Positions 40,391 to 48,302 of a stretch of 64,000 bases of DNA are shown one piece after another. Made by a program: the position numbers and the translations under genes. Location of the stretch: contig NZ_JAIVFS010000033.1 in assembly GCF_020829645.1 (NCBI RefSeq), positions 22,532 to 86,531 on the forward strand. Reading direction: 5' to 3'. The stretch comes from Nostoc mirabile CHAB5784 (GTDB taxonomy: Bacteria > Cyanobacteriota > Cyanobacteriia > Cyanobacteriales > Nostocaceae). Position 1 is the stretch's first letter. Each line of letters begins with the position of its first letter. The notes under the pieces were generated by a model. The model worked only from the letters and a program-made list of their open reading frames with translations, searched no databases and had not been told where the DNA came from.

Positions 40391-43113
40391 CCTGCAACAT
40401 CCATCTGCTGATGATTGAGATAAAAATAATGTCCCCGCTTCGCCATCAACTCTTGGTGAGTCCCACTCTCAATCAACACACCGCGATCTAGCACCAATAT
40501 CAAATCTGCATTTCGTACAGTTGAAAGGCGATGGGCGATTACTAAGGTGGTTCTGTCCTGAAGAATTGTGTTTAAATTCGTCTGAATAATCCTTTCTGAC
40601 TCTGCATCCAGATGGGAAGTCGCCTCATCCAAAATTAACAGCTTGGGATTGCCTAACAACGCTTTAGCGATCGCAATTCTTTGTCGCTGTCCTCCAGACA
40701 ACATCCCCCCTCCTTCACCAATCTGGGTTTCATAACCCATAGGCAACTTTTTAATAAACTCATCAGCACCCGCCAATCGCGCCGCCTCAATAATCTCTGC
40801 CAAAGTTGCCCCAGGATGTGCCAAGCTAATATTTTCCCGAATCGTTCCGCCAAACAAAAAGGTATCTTGGTCAACTACCCCAACTTGCTCACGTAGAGAA
40901 CGCAACGAAAGGCTGGTAATATCGTGACCATCAATCAACACTTTGCCATCTGTGGGGGAATATAACCCTAAAACCAGCTTAGAAATCGTGGTTTTCCCCG
41001 AACCACTCCGTCCCACCAGGGCAACCATTTGCCCACTATGTATTTCAAAACTGAGATTTTCTAAAATATTGATATCGCCTTCAGGGTGATAGCGAAATGT
41101 CACGTTGTCAAAGCGAATGTTACCTTGAATGGGTGGTAAAGATTGCCGCACCTGATGCTGCAAATCCTCTTCTGGTTCCGTATCCAACACATCATTAATG
41201 CGTTCCACGGCAATCACCACTTCTTGCAATTGATTCCACAAAACTGTTAATCGTTGAAAGGGTGTAATAATATTTCCCAGCAACATATTAAATGCTACCA
41301 ATTGCCCAATAGTTAGCTGGTTGTGAATCACTTGGTACGCCCCAAACCACAGCAAGATGGTAGTTACCACTGCTTCAATTGTGTTGCTGAATATTTGCAG
41401 GCGATTGCTGATAATTTGCCCGGAAAAGTTAGTTTTTACTTCTTTACTTAATAACTCTTCCCAATGCCAACGCACTGTCTGTTCTACTGCTGTAGATTTA
41501 ACTGTTCGCACACCAGAAAGGGCTTCAATCAGATAGCTGCTTTCATTAGCAACAGCATTAAATATTTCTCTAGAAATCTTTTGTAAAAAAGGTGTGGCAA
41601 TCAATGCCAGCAGGAAAAAAGGCGGTACAATTACCAATACTAACAACGCCATTTGCCAACTGTACCAAAACATCAATCCTAAATAGATAAAGACAGTGAC
41701 TAAATCCAGCAGGATGGACAACGCCTCACCGGAGAGAAAGCGTTGAATTTTGCGGTTTTCCTGTACACGAGAGATAATATCCCCCACATAACGGGACTCA
41801 AAGTAACTCAAGGGTAGCCGCAGAGTATGGCGAATAAATCCCACAATCAGTGCTAAATCTAGCTTATTCGCCGTGTGGTCTAACAGATATTGCCGCAACC
41901 CCGTCATCGCCACACGAAATAAACTAAAAATTAGTAACCCTAACCCCACCGCCGTTAAGGTTAGTTCAGAACGCTGCACCACTACGCGGTCTAAAATTAA
42001 CTGGGTAAATAAGGGAGTAACAAGTCCAAAAATTTGGATAAATAAGGAAGCAACAAACACTTCCAGCATTACTAAAGAGTGAGGCTTGATCAACTCAAAG
42101 AATTGCCAAAAAGGAGTTGTAGTTTCTTTGGCATCCTTTAACCAGGCTGTGGGTTGCAGCAGTAGTGTATAGCCAGTCCAGTTGGCTTTAAATTCGGCGT
42201 GGCTGAGGGTGCGTTGACCAATAGCGGGGTCGGCGACAATGACGTGTTTGGGGGTAATTTCGTAGACAACAATGTAATGTTTGCCCTCCCAATGGGCGAT
42301 CGCAGGCAATTTTTGCTTCGCTAATTGGTCAAGACTCGCCTTAACAGGTCGCGTGGAAAAACCAATACTTTCCGCCGCCGCCGATAACCCCCGCAGTGAT
42401 GAGCCATTGCGGTCAACATTGGCGATATCCCGCAGGCGATTGACACTAAAGTTTTTCCCCCAATAACGAGACACCATCACTAAACAAGCTGCACCGCAAT
42501 CTGATCCACTCTGTTGGGCAAAAAACGGATAGCGCCGAATCACACGCTGTAATAAATGCCCCACTCGCTGCGTGGAGTTGGGAAAATAGGCTTTGCTAAT
42601 CTTTTTCTCGTGTGGCTTTACTGCTGTTGACAAAATCTTCGTTTCATGCAGCAGTTTTGAGTCAGATGGCAGTACTGGAGTGTTATCCGAGTCCACCTGT
42701 TGGGGATTACGAGATAGCGCCTTAGCCCACAAATGCTCCCGAATTTGGGGATATTTAGCCATCAATGGCCATAACACTTCACCCGGAACAAAGCATAGTT
42801 GTAGGTTGACTGAAGCCCTTGCAGTGTAAGGTCTAAAGTCAACCTCCTTCAACAAGGTAAATTCCCCAAATGAGTCACTAGCCTCTACAGTGGCGATTAA
42901 CTCATCGGCGCTAGAGAGCAACCTGACCTTACCAGCGATCGCAATATAGATTCCTGGTTGAGCATCAGTTCCTTGCCAGAATTTGCCGACTTTCGGGTTG
43001 ATAAACTTAACTTGTTGAAGACAATGTTGAAATTCCTCTGTTGAAAGAGAATAACCCAGAGTATTGTTGAACTGTTCTAGAGAAACCAACTGAGCAGATA
43101 TATCTTGCGCCAT
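40387..43113 (-). CDS. Peptidase C39 ABC exporter with N-terminal cNMP-like domain
   Basis: A 908-residue peptidase-containing ABC transporter (PCAT). Domains: cyclic-nucleotide-binding-like module (about 30-135), C39 protease (about 195-320) with Cys206 in SDCGAAC, His279 and Asp295, six-helix membrane domain (about 340-640), and ATPase with GRSGSGKTT, LSGGQRQR, LLILDEATSHLD and the H-loop IAHRLST. The C39 domain should cut leaders after Gly-Gly while the substrate is exported. Both neighbouring precursors (30663, 34655) end their leaders in GG, so it is the probable exporter for one or both. Confidence 0.93.
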   Translation of the reverse strand: MAQDISAQLVSLEQFNNTLGYSLSTEEFQHCLQQVKFINPKVGKFWQGTDAQPGIYIAIAGKVRLLSSADELIATVEASDSFGEFTLLKEVDFRPYTARASVNLQLCFVPGEVLWPLMAKYPQIREHLWAKALSRNPQQVDSDNTPVLPSDSKLLHETKILSTAVKPHEKKISKAYFPNSTQRVGHLLQRVIRRYPFFAQQSGSDCGAACLVMVSRYWGKNFSVNRLRDIANVDRNGSSLRGLSAAAESIGFSTRPVKASLDQLAKQKLPAIAHWEGKHYIVVYEITPKHVIVADPAIGQRTLSHAEFKANWTGYTLLLQPTAWLKDAKETTTPFWQFFELIKPHSLVMLEVFVASLFIQIFGLVTPLFTQLILDRVVVQRSELTLTAVGLGLLIFSLFRVAMTGLRQYLLDHTANKLDLALIVGFIRHTLRLPLSYFESRYVGDIISRVQENRKIQRFLSGEALSILLDLVTVFIYLGLMFWYSWQMALLVLVIVPPFFLLALIATPFLQKISREIFNAVANESSYLIEALSGVRTVKSTAVEQTVRWHWEELLSKEVKTNFSGQIISNRLQIFSNTIEAVVTTILLWFGAYQVIHNQLTIGQLVAFNMLLGNIITPFQRLTVLWNQLQEVVIAVERINDVLDTEPEEDLQHQVRQSLPPIQGNIRFDNVTFRYHPEGDINILENLSFEIHSGQMVALVGRSGSGKTTISKLVLGLYSPTDGKVLIDGHDITSLSLRSLREQVGVVDQDTFLFGGTIRENISLAHPGATLAEIIEAARLAGADEFIKKLPMGYETQIGEGGGMLSGGQRQRIAIAKALLGNPKLLILDEATSHLDAESERIIQTNLNTILQDRTTLVIAHRLSTVRNADLILVLDRGVLIESGTHQELMAKRGHYFYLNHQQMDVAG

Positions 43114-43759
43114 AAATGTCTGAATCCTTTCCTAATTTTGCGAAGTTCAGAGACATAAATTCGGAATCATCTGGAATAGCTGGCGATTTCAGGTCACTAA
43201 TGAAGATTTTGGAACTCTTAGCCTGCTCATGGCTGTTTGCTTCAGAATTGCTGGGTTTTGGTAGTGTGGATAATCCCATCTGTTTGAGCAGTCGCTTGAT
43301 ATGGCGATCGCTCACCTCAATCCCAAATTCTTTCGCTAGATGTTTCCCTAGCCAGTTTGTTGTCCACCGCCGAAAAGCATAGCCATGATCGCGGGGACTA
43401 CTTTTAATCAGTTCTTTTAAACGTTCTAAATACTCCTCATTTACTGCTTTCGGGCGACCAATGGGGCAATCTTGCCATTGGTGCGCCATCCCTGTCCGGG
43501 CTATGTGCATCCAATGCCTTGCTGTTGCTGGACAACACCCCAAAATTTGACAAATTTCTGTTTGGGATTTTCCCTCATCTGCCAACAACATGATTTCAAT
43601 ACGTTGTCGGTAAGATTCAGGTAAACTTTTTTCCAAACTTACTAACAGTAATTTACGCTGAAATGATGTTAAATACTTACCGTTAGCTATTATATATCTT
43701 GTTTCAATTTTCGTATTGCAGTCGTCCATACACGTATTATTAACTAGGTTTGTGGACAC
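43007..43759 (-). CDS. Transposase-derived helix-turn-helix protein
   Basis: A 250-residue protein whose residues ~45-165 match the N-terminal DNA-binding part of IS630-type transposases: RQRIEIMLLADEGKSQTEIC, then a recognition helix CCPATARHWMHIA and a winged second HTH (VSDRHIKRLLKQMGLS). The catalytic DDE domain is absent. Similar truncated proteins are found upstream of HlyB/HlyD-type exporters in cyanobacteria and may regulate them. Its 3' end overlaps the ABC gene by 107 bp in another frame; the last ~35 residues may thus be non-native read-on. Confidence 0.7.
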   Translation of the reverse strand: MSTNLVNNTCMDDCNTKIETRYIIANGKYLTSFQRKLLLVSLEKSLPESYRQRIEIMLLADEGKSQTEICQILGCCPATARHWMHIARTGMAHQWQDCPIGRPKAVNEEYLERLKELIKSSPRDHGYAFRRWTTNWLGKHLAKEFGIEVSDRHIKRLLKQMGLSTLPKPSNSEANSHEQAKSSKIFISDLKSPAIPDDSEFMSLNFAKLGKDSDIYGARYICSVGFSRTVQQYSGLFSFNRGISTLSSTS

Positions 43760-44044
43760 ACGAATGTCTTATGAACGATTCATAATTTGGCAATTACCTC
43801 TAAGGTTAAGTAGAAACATTGCAAAAAATAATTTTTTTTGCAACTATAGTATTTATCACCATTTAGTTTTAGTTTTATGTAAAAAATAATTTAGTTAAGC
43901 GATATTTCTGACAATTTTTGTTGAATATTGCTTTTATAGATATAGATCAGGCTACAAATCCAATTTATAAATTCCAAAAATAGTCGCTAAATTTTAGTAA
44001 GGTTTTGTAAAGATAAATTTCTGGTGAGCAGAGAAAAAAAGTCA
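43760..44044. other. AT-rich non-coding region upstream of the export operon
   Basis: No gene. Very AT-rich with A/T runs (43826-43850, 43880-43895). It should hold the promoter of the HTH-ABC-HlyD-PpiC operon; no operator is identifiable by eye. Confidence 0.45.
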
Positions 44045-44370
44045 TATCATGTCCGCTTGATTACTTTAAGATTAGCCCTTTCAAGATGGGTGGAAATTTT
44101 AGTCCATAAATTCTTCTTTAACCTCTTCTCTCTGTGTTCTCTGCGCCTAATAAGGTTAGAAAAATTACTTTTAAACCGCAGAGGCACAGAGAAGCCAGTG
44201 CGCCCTTGCGGTTCCCCGACTTGTTCGCGCAGCGTCTCCCCTTCTCCCAAAGGGAGAGGCTAGCGCCTGCCGTAGGATGCCCGAAGGGCTGTAGGGAGAA
44301 GCAACTGGCGCAGCGCTGAGAGAAAAAAATAGATTTTACTAGTCACCTTGAAAGGGTTAGTCCTATTGGT
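44045..44370. mobile_element. Truncated family B MITE joined to another inverted-repeat element
   Basis: 44045-44065 is the left end of a family B MITE (TATCATGTCCGCTTGATTAC, TCA just before) without its right end. It is cut by another element with ends AGATTAGCCCTTTCAAG (44070-44086) and CTTGAAAGGGTTAGTCCT (44348-44365), which contains GAGGCACAGAGA and palindromic CCTTCTCCCAAAGGGAGAGG segments. No coding sequence of its own. Confidence 0.65.
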
Positions 44371-44418
44371 TTTGTAGCAATCCAGCAGCCAAGAGAATAG
44401 TATTTAAAGGATTGCGAA

Positions 44419-44600
44419 CAATACGCTTGGGTTAAGGATAATCGTAGGTTGGGTGGAACTTAAGTGAAACCCCAACAAACCCGCGAAAATGTTGGGTTTC
44501 GTTCCTCCAACGCCACTTGCTTCAAGTCGGGAAACCGCAAGGGCGCAGTGGCTCCCCAACCTACGCAGTTTATGGTTTTTGCCGCTAACTCACTGTATTG
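44419..44600. repeat. Dispersed element CAATACG...CTGTATTG (empty site for MITE A)
   Basis: Begins CAATACGCTTGGGTTAAGG and ends CACTGTATTG. It is homologous to 59487-59790 but lacks the family A MITE present there (the uninterrupted GTTAAGGATAATCG is at 44431-44444). It carries instead a ~46 bp palindromic insertion ACGCCACTTGCTTCAAGTCG ... GCAGTGGCTCC. Confidence 0.75.
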
Positions 44601-44705
44601 GGATTGCGAATGTCATGGGAGAGCATCGAGACAAATTCAGATTTGAACTGGTTGAGTTCATTAGCTTTCGCCCTGCTCCGGCTTTGCTCCTGAATTCTTC
44701 TTTAA

Positions 44706-46235
44706 TCAAATCCAAGAGTTGAACCACATTCGCAGCTTATAATCGTGAGGTGAGAGGGGTAAACCCAAATAAATGGGCATCCAGAAAATAAAAGCAGCCA
44801 GAATGATAAAAGTAATGGTGACACCTAGCGCCCGGAGTTGTTGATAATAACTGCGAAGACACTGATCAACAAACCAAGCGATCGCTAAAAATATAAACAC
44901 CACTGCACACATATAATGGTATATAAAAACGCACCTTGTCACTTTCACCCAAGGTAATAAGTTAGCAGCATAATTTATAACTAAATACAAGGCAATCCAA
45001 GTATCAACACCCAGAGTTGCAGGCATTGAAAAACGCTTTTCTTTCACCCAAAGAATTACGGGTTGTGACACCAGCATCCCTACTAAAAACAACATGGCAG
45101 CAACACCAAACCACCACAAAAATGGATTGCCCATTGCATGGACATCATAAATAACTTGTCCAGCACCGTTCGGCAAAGGCGGGCCCATCACAGGTAAGGG
45201 TTCGGTGATACTTTCAGCCGTTTGATAATAATATGCCATTGGTCGAGTCATCAACGGCCATTTGTACCAGGCAGCACAATAAGGATGCACGTTAGGACTA
45301 TTGCCACCTAGCTGTAAGTGAAACTTTAAAATTTGCTGATGTACTGCAATAAATCCATAAGTTTTATCTAGTTGAAGGTGAGGAATCCAGATGATGCTGT
45401 AAATCAAAACTGGGATAATTCCTAGATAAAACAGCATGTGAAAAATATTTAGCTGAGTTAGGTTTTGTAGTGGTGTCTCAGATGAGGGAGATGAGGGAGA
45501 ATAAGTACTAACCCCTGCTTCCCCTGCTCCTCTACTCTCCCTGCCTCCTGCCTCCTTCAATGAGAAGGATGTAAAAAAGAGTTTGGGGTTAGGAAAATAA
45601 TGTATTAAATGAATTACCCAAGCTGCTATCCAAATGAGATAAGCACCTGAGAGGAACCATAAACCGTTCCACTTAGTACCGACTGACGCACCAAAAGCAA
45701 TGCCAGCAAAAACTAACCAAAAAGAACGTCGCCGATTTTGGTTATCTAATGCCAATAATAAAAACCAGTGCCCTAACAAACCAAAGATGACGATATAAAT
45801 ATTACTTAAAGCATAGCGAGACTCAACTAGAAAGATGCCATCACAAGCTGTAAACAAACCTGCAAGCAGAGCAAAGCTACGACGATAACTCAATTGATAA
45901 GCGATCGCAGCTACAATTAAAGGGATAAATGAGCCAGTAAGAGCATTGAACCACCGATAAGTCCAAGACGATCGCAATGATCCTGTCAGTCCATTTACCG
46001 TATCGTGCCAAAAAGGAATGTGACTGCCAATCCAAATGCCGATGCCGATCATATATTGACTCAGTGGCGGATGAGCATTAAAAAATGGCGTATGCGTGAG
46101 ATAATTATTACCAAATTTTGCAAAGTAAACTTCATCAAATACCAGAGTGTTGAATCGCTCCAGTCCCCAAAACCGTAAGGCAAGTGAGAGAAGAAATACA
46201 CTCACCATCCCAATTCGGAACCACTTTTTAGTCAT
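44706..46235 (-). CDS. Dolichyl-phosphate-mannose-protein mannosyltransferase-family (PMT) glycosyltransferase
   Basis: A 509-residue GT39/PMT-type glycosyltransferase using a lipid-linked sugar at the membrane. Features: LRFWGLERFNTLVFDEVYFA with the catalytic Asp-Glu pair in the first lumenal loop (about 25-40), HPPLSQYMIG, about ten transmembrane helices and the C-terminal YLGLPLSPHDYKLRMWF. Relatives mannosylate secreted proteins or lipids. A Ser/Gly-rich segment about 225-262 (EAGGRESRGAGEAG..., SPSSPSS) is encoded by a low-complexity CTCCCTGCCTCCTGCCTCC-type repeat inserted in frame in a loop. Confidence 0.87.
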   Translation of the reverse strand: MTKKWFRIGMVSVFLLSLALRFWGLERFNTLVFDEVYFAKFGNNYLTHTPFFNAHPPLSQYMIGIGIWIGSHIPFWHDTVNGLTGSLRSSWTYRWFNALTGSFIPLIVAAIAYQLSYRRSFALLAGLFTACDGIFLVESRYALSNIYIVIFGLLGHWFLLLALDNQNRRRSFWLVFAGIAFGASVGTKWNGLWFLSGAYLIWIAAWVIHLIHYFPNPKLFFTSFSLKEAGGRESRGAGEAGVSTYSPSSPSSETPLQNLTQLNIFHMLFYLGIIPVLIYSIIWIPHLQLDKTYGFIAVHQQILKFHLQLGGNSPNVHPYCAAWYKWPLMTRPMAYYYQTAESITEPLPVMGPPLPNGAGQVIYDVHAMGNPFLWWFGVAAMLFLVGMLVSQPVILWVKEKRFSMPATLGVDTWIALYLVINYAANLLPWVKVTRCVFIYHYMCAVVFIFLAIAWFVDQCLRSYYQQLRALGVTITFIILAAFIFWMPIYLGLPLSPHDYKLRMWFNSWI

Positions 46236-46329
46236 TAGTCATTTGTCATTTGTCATTGGACATTGGGCACTTGTACTGAGCGACTTGTGCCGAGCCTCTC
46301 GTAGAGAAGTATTGGGCATGGAGAATAGG

Positions 46330-46602
46330 AGATGAGTCTTTGAGACTCGTGAATGAGTCTTTGAACTCCGTGAATGAGCCTTTGATACTCGTTAATGAGT
46401 CTTTGAACTCCGTTAATGAGTCTTTGATACTCGTTAATGAGTCTTTGAACTCCGTTAATGAGTCTTTGAACTCCGTTAATGAGTCTTTGATACTCGTTAA
46501 TGAGTCTTTGAACTCCGTTAATGAGTCTTTGAACTCCGTTAATGAGTCTTTGAACTCCGTTAATGAGTCTTTGAACTCCGTTAATGAGTCTTTGAACTCC
46601 AC
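46330..46602. repeat. 21 bp tandem repeat array, 13 units
   Basis: Thirteen consecutive 21 bp units of the form AATGAGTCTTTGAACTCCGTT or AATGAGTCTTTGATACTCGTT. Because 21 is seven codons, both strands stay open: the minus strand reads (EFKDSLT)n/(SIKDSLT)n and the plus strand (VNESLNS)n. No SD or stable flanks; ATG is replaced by GTG on the minus strand. Treated as a repeat and not as a gene. Confidence 0.85.
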
Positions 46603-46633
46603 TCGTCTGCCCCCTGCCCTTTGCTCCCCCTGC

Positions 46634-47194
46634 TCAAGAACTGCTCTCCTCTATTTTTACAGGTGCATCTAGTTGGAACAGGAGTAGTTCAATACCGTAA
46701 TACTTGTTTGTCCGCCCTATTGGTTTCATACCCAGTCTTTGAGTTACACGGATTGAGGCATGATTTTCTGGCTTCACTACGGCATAAATCACTGGCAAGT
46801 TCAAAACACTAAATCCGTAGTTGAGCATAACTTGTCCTGCTTCTGTTGCATACCCTTTACCCCAAGAAGCTCGCCTCAAGTGCCAGCCTACCTCATAATC
46901 TTGAGTGGGTAAACCATCTTTGTCGGGCAATTGTTTGAGAATGATAGTTCCCACAATTGTTGTACTTTCCTTTTCAACAATTGCCCAAGATCCAGTACCA
47001 TTGTTGCGTTGGTGCATTCGCTCGATACCTTCAATCAAGCGCTGACGCTGTGACTCAATACTTGTGACGCGAGAAGATTTACCAAGAAAGTGCGTAACTT
47101 CGGGGTCATTATAAATTACAAATGCTTGTTCGGCATCGCGTTCGGGTATCCAACTGCGAATGATCAAGCGTTCGGTTTGCAAAAGATTTGTCAT
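46634..47194 (-). CDS. GNAT-family N-acetyltransferase (RimJ/RimL type)
   Basis: A 186-residue acetyltransferase: TERLIIRSWIPERDAEQAFV at the start, motif A around YEVGWHLRRASWGKGYATEA (the acetyl-CoA-binding R/Q-x-x-G-x-G/A core) and VKPENHASIRVTQRLGMKPI at the C terminus. It resembles RimJ/RimL enzymes that acetylate N-termini or small molecules; substrate unknown. Monocistronic; the 21 bp repeat array lies immediately downstream. Confidence 0.92.
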   Translation of the reverse strand: MTNLLQTERLIIRSWIPERDAEQAFVIYNDPEVTHFLGKSSRVTSIESQRQRLIEGIERMHQRNNGTGSWAIVEKESTTIVGTIILKQLPDKDGLPTQDYEVGWHLRRASWGKGYATEAGQVMLNYGFSVLNLPVIYAVVKPENHASIRVTQRLGMKPIGRTNKYYGIELLLFQLDAPVKIEESSS

Positions 47195-47341
47195 CTTGCT
47201 TTTGGCTAAACTAAATCGCCATTCTGCAAAATACTAAGATACTTATGGTTGAGCAGTCAAAAGTTTTGTAGACAATTACACAAACAAAATATAGCGATCG
47301 CTATGCTATGGGCAATTATCCAGAAGTTTAACTACCGTTGG

Positions 47342-47545
47342 CTATGCGATGGCAAATTCTGAATCTTTCCGCAGTTCTTCAGACCGAAACCCTAACACAA
47401 TCCGATCCTTTGTGATACCTGCCTTTACTAATTCTGTTGCTACCCCCTCTTCAGTGCCATCACGTTGAATCCAAATTTTGCCATCAATAATATCAATGTG
47501 AATCAGACAGCCGTGAACGCGGCGAGTCAAGTCGCTTCGCTCCAA
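47342..47545 (-). pseudogene. xisI: 3' fragment of xisI
   Basis: The last 60 or so codons of an XisI-family protein: RRVHGCLIHIDIIDGKIWIQ, RDGTEEGVATELVKAGITKD, RIVLGFRSEELRK. The N-terminal half is missing; the frame starts next to an AATTCGT heptamer array. XisI and XisH control the XisF excisase in Anabaena but are widespread as a toxin-antitoxin-like pair. An xisH 5' fragment lies 200 bp further upstream on the same strand. Confidence 0.72.
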
Positions 47546-47546
47546 T

Positions 47547-47742
47547 TCGTAATTCGTAATTCGTAATTCGTAATTATTACCCCACGGATAAATCCGGGGG
47601 CTTGAATAAAGTTGGCTTTGCCCTTTTTTTCTTTTTCATAATTAAAATTAGGGGCTTGCACCCTTAATGAATTAATTAATAATTAATTCCTAATTTCTAA
47701 GTTTTTAATTACGAATTACGAATTACGAATTACGAATTATTC
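47547..47742. repeat. Inverted heptamer arrays enclosing a spacer
   Basis: AATTCGT repeats at 47547-47575 and the complementary AATTACG/GAATTAC repeats at 47705-47742 flank 130 bp of spacer containing CCCCACGGATAAATCCGGGGG. They separate the xisI and xisH remnants and could fold into a long hairpin. Confidence 0.75.
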
Positions 47743-47852
47743 GGTCAACATACATATCCCTTTTTCCCCACTTCAGATGAAATGGATCGTCGGTAATTGT
47801 CCAGCCATCTTTAATCAGGGCATTTTTGACGTTTTCGTGGTAACGGTCTCTA
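47738..47852 (-). pseudogene. xisH: 5' fragment of xisH
   Basis: About 38 codons read RDRYHENVKNALIKDGWTIT and DDPFHLKWGKRDMYVD, matching the start of XisH-family proteins. No start codon is left: the upstream side joins sequence with a CCCTGGGCTAAAGCCACAGGG hairpin, and the downstream side ends in heptamers. With the xisI fragment this marks a decayed xisH-xisI pair. Confidence 0.6.
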
Positions 47853-48172
47853 ACTGGCTTGACACTCCCTGGGCTAAAGCCACAGGGATTCTTGATTCAA
47901 CGAGTCCACTTAAATTAGACCCCTTGCGGTATCTAATCCAGAGGTGGTTCTCTCCTCAAGCGTTAACTTTCCGAGTGCCCCTCGGTAGTTGGATATTCCA
48001 AATTTTGTTTGATTTAAATTCTGATTGTCTAGTTTCCATGAAGATTTTACCTATTCCTGGGCAGGAACTAGAACTATGGAATAGAACCCCCTATCTTCAA
48101 TTGTCAAGGTGCAGATTGCCGCTAGGCAGTTGGGTTTTTATACAGGTTGATTACCGTTCCTGTTAGGCTTGA
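47853..48172. mobile_element. Possible remnant of an IS200/IS605-type element end
   Basis: A segment beginning GGCTTGACACTCCCTGGGCT, with the stem-loop CCCTGGGCTAAAGCCACAGGG, resembles subterminal hairpins of cyanobacterial IS200/IS605 elements, where a guide RNA overlaps the tnpB end. No tnpA or tnpB is left. The open plus-strand frame (47777-48166) has no recognisable product. Confidence 0.3.
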
Positions 48173-48302
48173 TTTTACCAAAACGTGAAGTAAAGCGTAA
48201 ACACCTCTAACCGTTTTCAACACGCAGCCTGAAGTACGTAATACAGCGCTACGCGCCTGTTACTCAAGGGTTTTCAACGAGTATTCTTATAAATTACTCG
48301 AA

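Noticed and set aside
44024..44722. Short frames between the HTH gene and the PMT gene
   Set aside because: All lie in dispersed palindromic repeats and MITE pieces; translations are repeat-derived (for example PCGSPTCSRSVSPSPKGRG).
46330..46602. CRISPR array
   Set aside because: Units are contiguous 21 bp repeats without unique spacers, and no cas gene is present. The same applies to 18186-18545.
46246..46672. Heptad-repeat proteins (EFKDSLT)n and (VNESLNS)n
   Set aside because: Both strands are open because the unit is 21 bp. No SD, only a GTG start on the minus strand, and the frames run into unrelated flanks.
47777..48166. Plus-strand 129-residue frame
   Set aside because: It begins in the antisense of the xisH fragment and continues in an IS-like end; no protein family is recognisable.
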